Shown here piece by piece: positions 22,252 through 24,384 of a stretch of DNA of 24,384 nt. Source of the DNA: CBDUXP01 sp965371225 [NCBI: uncultured bacterium]. GTDB lineage: Bacteria > Abyssobacteria > SURF-5 > CBDUXP01. A program made the translations under genes and the position numbers. The notes below the pieces were generated by a model. That model saw only the letters and a program-made list of their open reading frames with translations, was not told the DNA's origin and did no database searches. Position 1 is the stretch's first letter. Every line of letters starts with the position of its first letter. Location: NCBI GenBank assembly GCA_965371225.1, contig CBDUXP010000058.1:1-24384 (forward strand), written 5' to 3'.

Positions 22252-23407
22252 GCGGCGGCCGGACCACCTTGGGCACGAGAAACCCGATCCACACGCCCAG
22301 CGCGATGAGCCAGGTCGCGGCGGCGATCGTGCGGTGCAACTCGTACGTCGCCAGGAATTCGGCGCTGACCCGCGTGAGCATGGCGAGGAGCGAGAGGAGG
22401 CCGATCGCGGCCACCTGCCACGGACGCCCGCTCACCAAATCCGTGAAGTCCCCGTGCGACAGGATGACGTGGCACCCGACACCGAAGGTCATCAGGCTGA
22501 ACCCGCCGACGAACAGCACGTGCAGCAAGCCCACCTTATATGCGGGCATGAGCACCACCAGCCCCAAGCTCAGGGGGAGCATCCAGAAGCTGCTCCACAC
22601 CATCCATCGGTGCAGGCCCGGCGTCCGCGGCAGCCGGTAGGCGCGGAACCCGAAGAGCAGGTGATACAGCGCGACGGCGGCCCGCAGGCCGTAGCCCACT
22701 CGAAAGGCGACGAGGGCGTCGTACTGCCGGGTGAGCACCACCTGCAGCGGAAAACTCCCCAGGATCACCAGGCCGGACACCGCATAGAGCCGGCGCAGGC
22801 CACCGCTCGCAGCGTTGCCGTCCGCGGGTACCTCGTAGCCGCTCAGGAGGGGCACGACCAGATGCCCGATCCCCAGCGCCAGACACAGAAACATCCCCTC
22901 CTGAATGAACCCGAGGCCGACTGCGGTCCACGCGTCCCCGACCAGGCGCCCGGAGCCGGCGACAAGCACAGCCCCGAGCACGCCCTGGAGCAAGCCGAGC
23001 GGGATGAGCACGAACGCGTCCGGGGGCGTGCGGCCCCCCGCGGAGGAACGGAAGCGGCGGATCGCGAATTGCGCGAGGGTGCACAGGGTCAGCAGGAACC
23101 CGCCCTCCGCCAGAAGCCACCAACCGCCGAGCGAGCCCACCGTCGCCGCGATCAGCCCAATGCTCACGAGCACCAGTTCCGCGGGGGTGGCGGGGGCGCT
23201 CTGCGTGCGGCGCGGCACCATGGTCATCAGGAACCCGCAGGCGAACGCCATCAAGAACGACTGGATCTGAATGAGCGCATGGACGCGCCCGGAGTAGGCC
23301 GTCTGAATGCCGAGCGCGATAAGCAGCCACTGGGACACCCCGATGCCGCCCAGGACCGCGCCGAGCGGAAAAAACAGGCGATAGGGTTCTGAACGGACGG
23401 GGTGCAT
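22238..23407 (-). CDS. nnrS: NnrS-family haem/copper membrane protein
   Basis: This 389-residue protein has about 12 hydrophobic segments and the marks of NnrS: YRLFFPLGAVLGGIGVSQWL near 9-28, RVHALIQIQSFLMAFACGFL at 41-60, and HVLFVGGFSLMTFGVGCHVILSHG at 296-319 (split here as HVLFVGGFSLMTFG and CHVILSHG). NnrS proteins contain haem and copper and protect against nitric oxide or iron-nitrosyl stress in denitrifiers. Start ATG 23407 fits the family but has no good ribosome-binding site; the frame continues to 23488. Its 3' end overlaps otsAB by 14 bases. The Rrf2-type regulator upstream, 99 bases away on the same strand, supports a NO-response role. Confidence 0.85.
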   Translation of the reverse strand: MHPVRSEPYRLFFPLGAVLGGIGVSQWLLIALGIQTAYSGRVHALIQIQSFLMAFACGFLMTMVPRRTQSAPATPAELVLVSIGLIAATVGSLGGWWLLAEGGFLLTLCTLAQFAIRRFRSSAGGRTPPDAFVLIPLGLLQGVLGAVLVAGSGRLVGDAWTAVGLGFIQEGMFLCLALGIGHLVVPLLSGYEVPADGNAASGGLRRLYAVSGLVILGSFPLQVVLTRQYDALVAFRVGYGLRAAVALYHLLFGFRAYRLPRTPGLHRWMVWSSFWMLPLSLGLVVLMPAYKVGLLHVLFVGGFSLMTFGVGCHVILSHGDFTDLVSGRPWQVAAIGLLSLLAMLTRVSAEFLATYELHRTIAAATWLIALGVWIGFLVPKVVRPPPNGR

Positions 23408-23506
23408 GATGCGGCGGCGGGGACGCCCGCCGGAGGCACCTAGGATAGCGGCTTCGTATCCGGCGTGTCCCGATGTGCCAGCCCGCAACGCGCCCCCGGG
23501 AGCGCC

Positions 23507-23917
23507 TTACAGCCGATAACAGGTGCTGAGATCGCCGACGCTGGTGGCGTCCAGATAGCCCTTGATCGCCGTGCGCAGGTCATCCCAATGCTCGCAGCTG
23601 CCACAACGGCTCCCGTGCGAGCACTCCAGAAATCCCAGCACACACCCGTGCAGGTGCGCCGTGCCGTCGATGGCTTCCACGACCTCATAGAGCGAAATCT
23701 GGTCGGGGTACCGCCTCAGCGCAAACCCGCCGCCCGGCCCCTTCACGGACGCCACCAAGTCGGCGCGGGCCAAGGACTGCAAAAGCTTCGCGAGAAACTG
23801 CTTCGGGAGTTCTTCGTGCTCGCTAATCTCCTGCACCGTTGCCAGGTACCGCTCGGGCTTCAGCGCCAGATAGATGAGCGCGCGCAGCGCATAGCGGCAA
23901 CTCTGCGAATAAATCAT
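23507..23917 (-). CDS. Rrf2-family Fe-S transcriptional regulator (NsrR-like)
   Basis: This 136-residue winged-helix regulator starts MIYSQSCRYALRALIYLA, as in IscR/NsrR. The recognition part is in ISEHEELPKQFLAKLLQSL (31-49) and the wing is KGPGGGFALRR at 59-69. Three cysteines, Cys92, Cys99 and Cys105, with Cys108 nearby, lie at nearly the positions used for [Fe-S] binding in NsrR and IscR (93/99/105 in Streptomyces NsrR), so cluster loss on NO exposure is expected. IscR- or RsrR-like roles are alternatives. Beside an NnrS gene, NsrR is the best guess. The ATG overlaps the stop of the upstream unknown gene (ATGA, 23914-23917), indicating coupling. Confidence 0.87.
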   Translation of the reverse strand: MIYSQSCRYALRALIYLALKPERYLATVQEISEHEELPKQFLAKLLQSLARADLVASVKGPGGGFALRRYPDQISLYEVVEAIDGTAHLHGCVLGFLECSHGSRCGSCEHWDDLRTAIKGYLDATSVGDLSTCYRL

Positions 23918-24384
23918 GCCTCACCCGCCAGGCGCCCCGTGGCGCACACCGCGCGCGCCATCCGCCACAGCGCATCCTGCGTCAGAAAATCCGCCCGCTG
24001 CAATTTCCGAATGACCCGCCGACTGGTAATGGGGCCGTCGGGCCCCGCCAAGCGGCGCAATCTCGCGGGACGGGCCGCGTGTTCGGCGGGTGGGCTCCAG
24101 CCACGCCGGCGCAACCGTCCATCGGTGTAGATCGCCCAGGCCAACTCGTAAGCCTCGACGAGCAATGGAGCCGCTTCCCTGTGCGCGTCGGCCCCGAAGG
24201 CCGGGTCGAGGCGATCTTCGATCTGCAACCAGTGGAAGCGGAGAAACGCGCTGAGCGACACGCCGTCCTGAAAGCGCACCGGCACGACGCGCACGGTGGC
24301 CTCGGCCTCACAGCCACCAGCTTCGGAGAGTCGCCTCAGACAGCACCCTTCCTCTGCCGGCCCGCGCGCGACACGAACGACCAC
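23914..24384 (-). CDS. Unknown protein, C-terminal part (cut by window edge)
   Basis: The frame is open to the right edge, so the N-terminus is not visible; the GTG at 24384 could be a start or an internal valine. The 156 residues seen contain Cys14, Cys15 and Cys25, a segment FLRFHWLQIEDRLDPAFG at 47-64, an Arg-rich middle (88-113), and a final helix-turn-like part RRVIRKLQRADFLTQDALWR at 122-141. I do not recognise the family; a nucleic-acid or regulatory role is only a guess from the basic residues. Its stop overlaps the Rrf2 gene by 4 bases, so the two are probably in one operon. Confidence 0.6.
   Translation of the reverse strand: MVVRVARGPAEEGCCLRRLSEAGGCEAEATVRVVPVRFQDGVSLSAFLRFHWLQIEDRLDPAFGADAHREAAPLLVEAYELAWAIYTDGRLRRRGWSPPAEHAARPARLRRLAGPDGPITSRRVIRKLQRADFLTQDALWRMARAVCATGRLAGEA

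Overview
The window is a GC-rich (roughly two thirds GC by eye) bacterial chromosome segment, densely packed, with 20 genes or gene pieces and no rRNA, tRNA, CRISPR array, transposase or phage gene that I can see. Most genes sit in short co-directional runs with stop/start overlaps of 1 to 8 bases. The organism cannot be named from this piece. The type II secretion-type pseudopilin at the left edge, the transmembrane Ser/Thr kinase with an FHA-domain partner and the intergenic repeat built of RGATRAACAC units suggest an uncultured, metabolically versatile lineage of the kind found among Planctomycetota, Lentisphaerota, Hydrogenedentota, Armatimonadota or Chloroflexota; this is inference only.

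Layout. 1-155 (-): start of a pseudopilin cut by the window edge. 156-476: promoter region. 477-4415 (+): aconitase-superfamily large and small subunits (LeuC/LeuD family), an isocitrate/isopropylmalate-type dehydrogenase and a dienelactone-hydrolase-like enzyme; a 121-bp inverted-repeat element lies between the two aconitase-type subunits. 4437-6267 (-): a protein of unknown family followed by a type I ring-cleavage-dioxygenase-like (VOC) protein. 6359-8113 (+): membrane Ser/Thr protein kinase. 8121-12149 (-): SMP-30-like lactonase, a possible lipoprotein and a large signal-peptide/vWA/FecR-like/TM/FHA protein, convergent with the kinase. 12268-14228 (-): fatty-acid desaturase overlapping a class I methyltransferase. 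14324-15407 (-): SDR oxidoreductase and the C-terminal remnant of a metallo-beta-lactamase-fold hydrolase. 15459-15989 (-): small membrane protein in a visibly less GC-rich patch. 16100-17491 (-): amidase-signature enzyme, divergent from an LLM (luciferase-like) oxidoreductase at 17629-18708. 18753-19985 (-) and 20092-22251 (+): divergent TreT-type trehalose synthase and fused trehalose-6-phosphate synthase/phosphatase. 22238-24384 (-): partial unknown gene, Rrf2-family Fe-S regulator and NnrS-like membrane protein.

How they may work together. The first operon has the enzyme types to isomerise a 2- or 3-hydroxy di/tricarboxylate and decarboxylate it oxidatively, but no synthase or leuA homologue is in view, so its substrate is open. 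The kinase and the FHA protein are mirror images across the membrane: both put their signalling domain (kinase; phosphothreonine reader) in the cytoplasm and a different domain outside. With the possible lipoprotein and SMP-30 protein they form the best candidate here for an undescribed system, possibly an envelope-sensing phosphosignalling module. The two trehalose genes provide two routes to the same osmolyte from UDP/ADP-glucose (TreT: plus glucose; OtsAB: plus glucose-6-phosphate). The Rrf2/NnrS pair looks like a nitric-oxide-stress unit.
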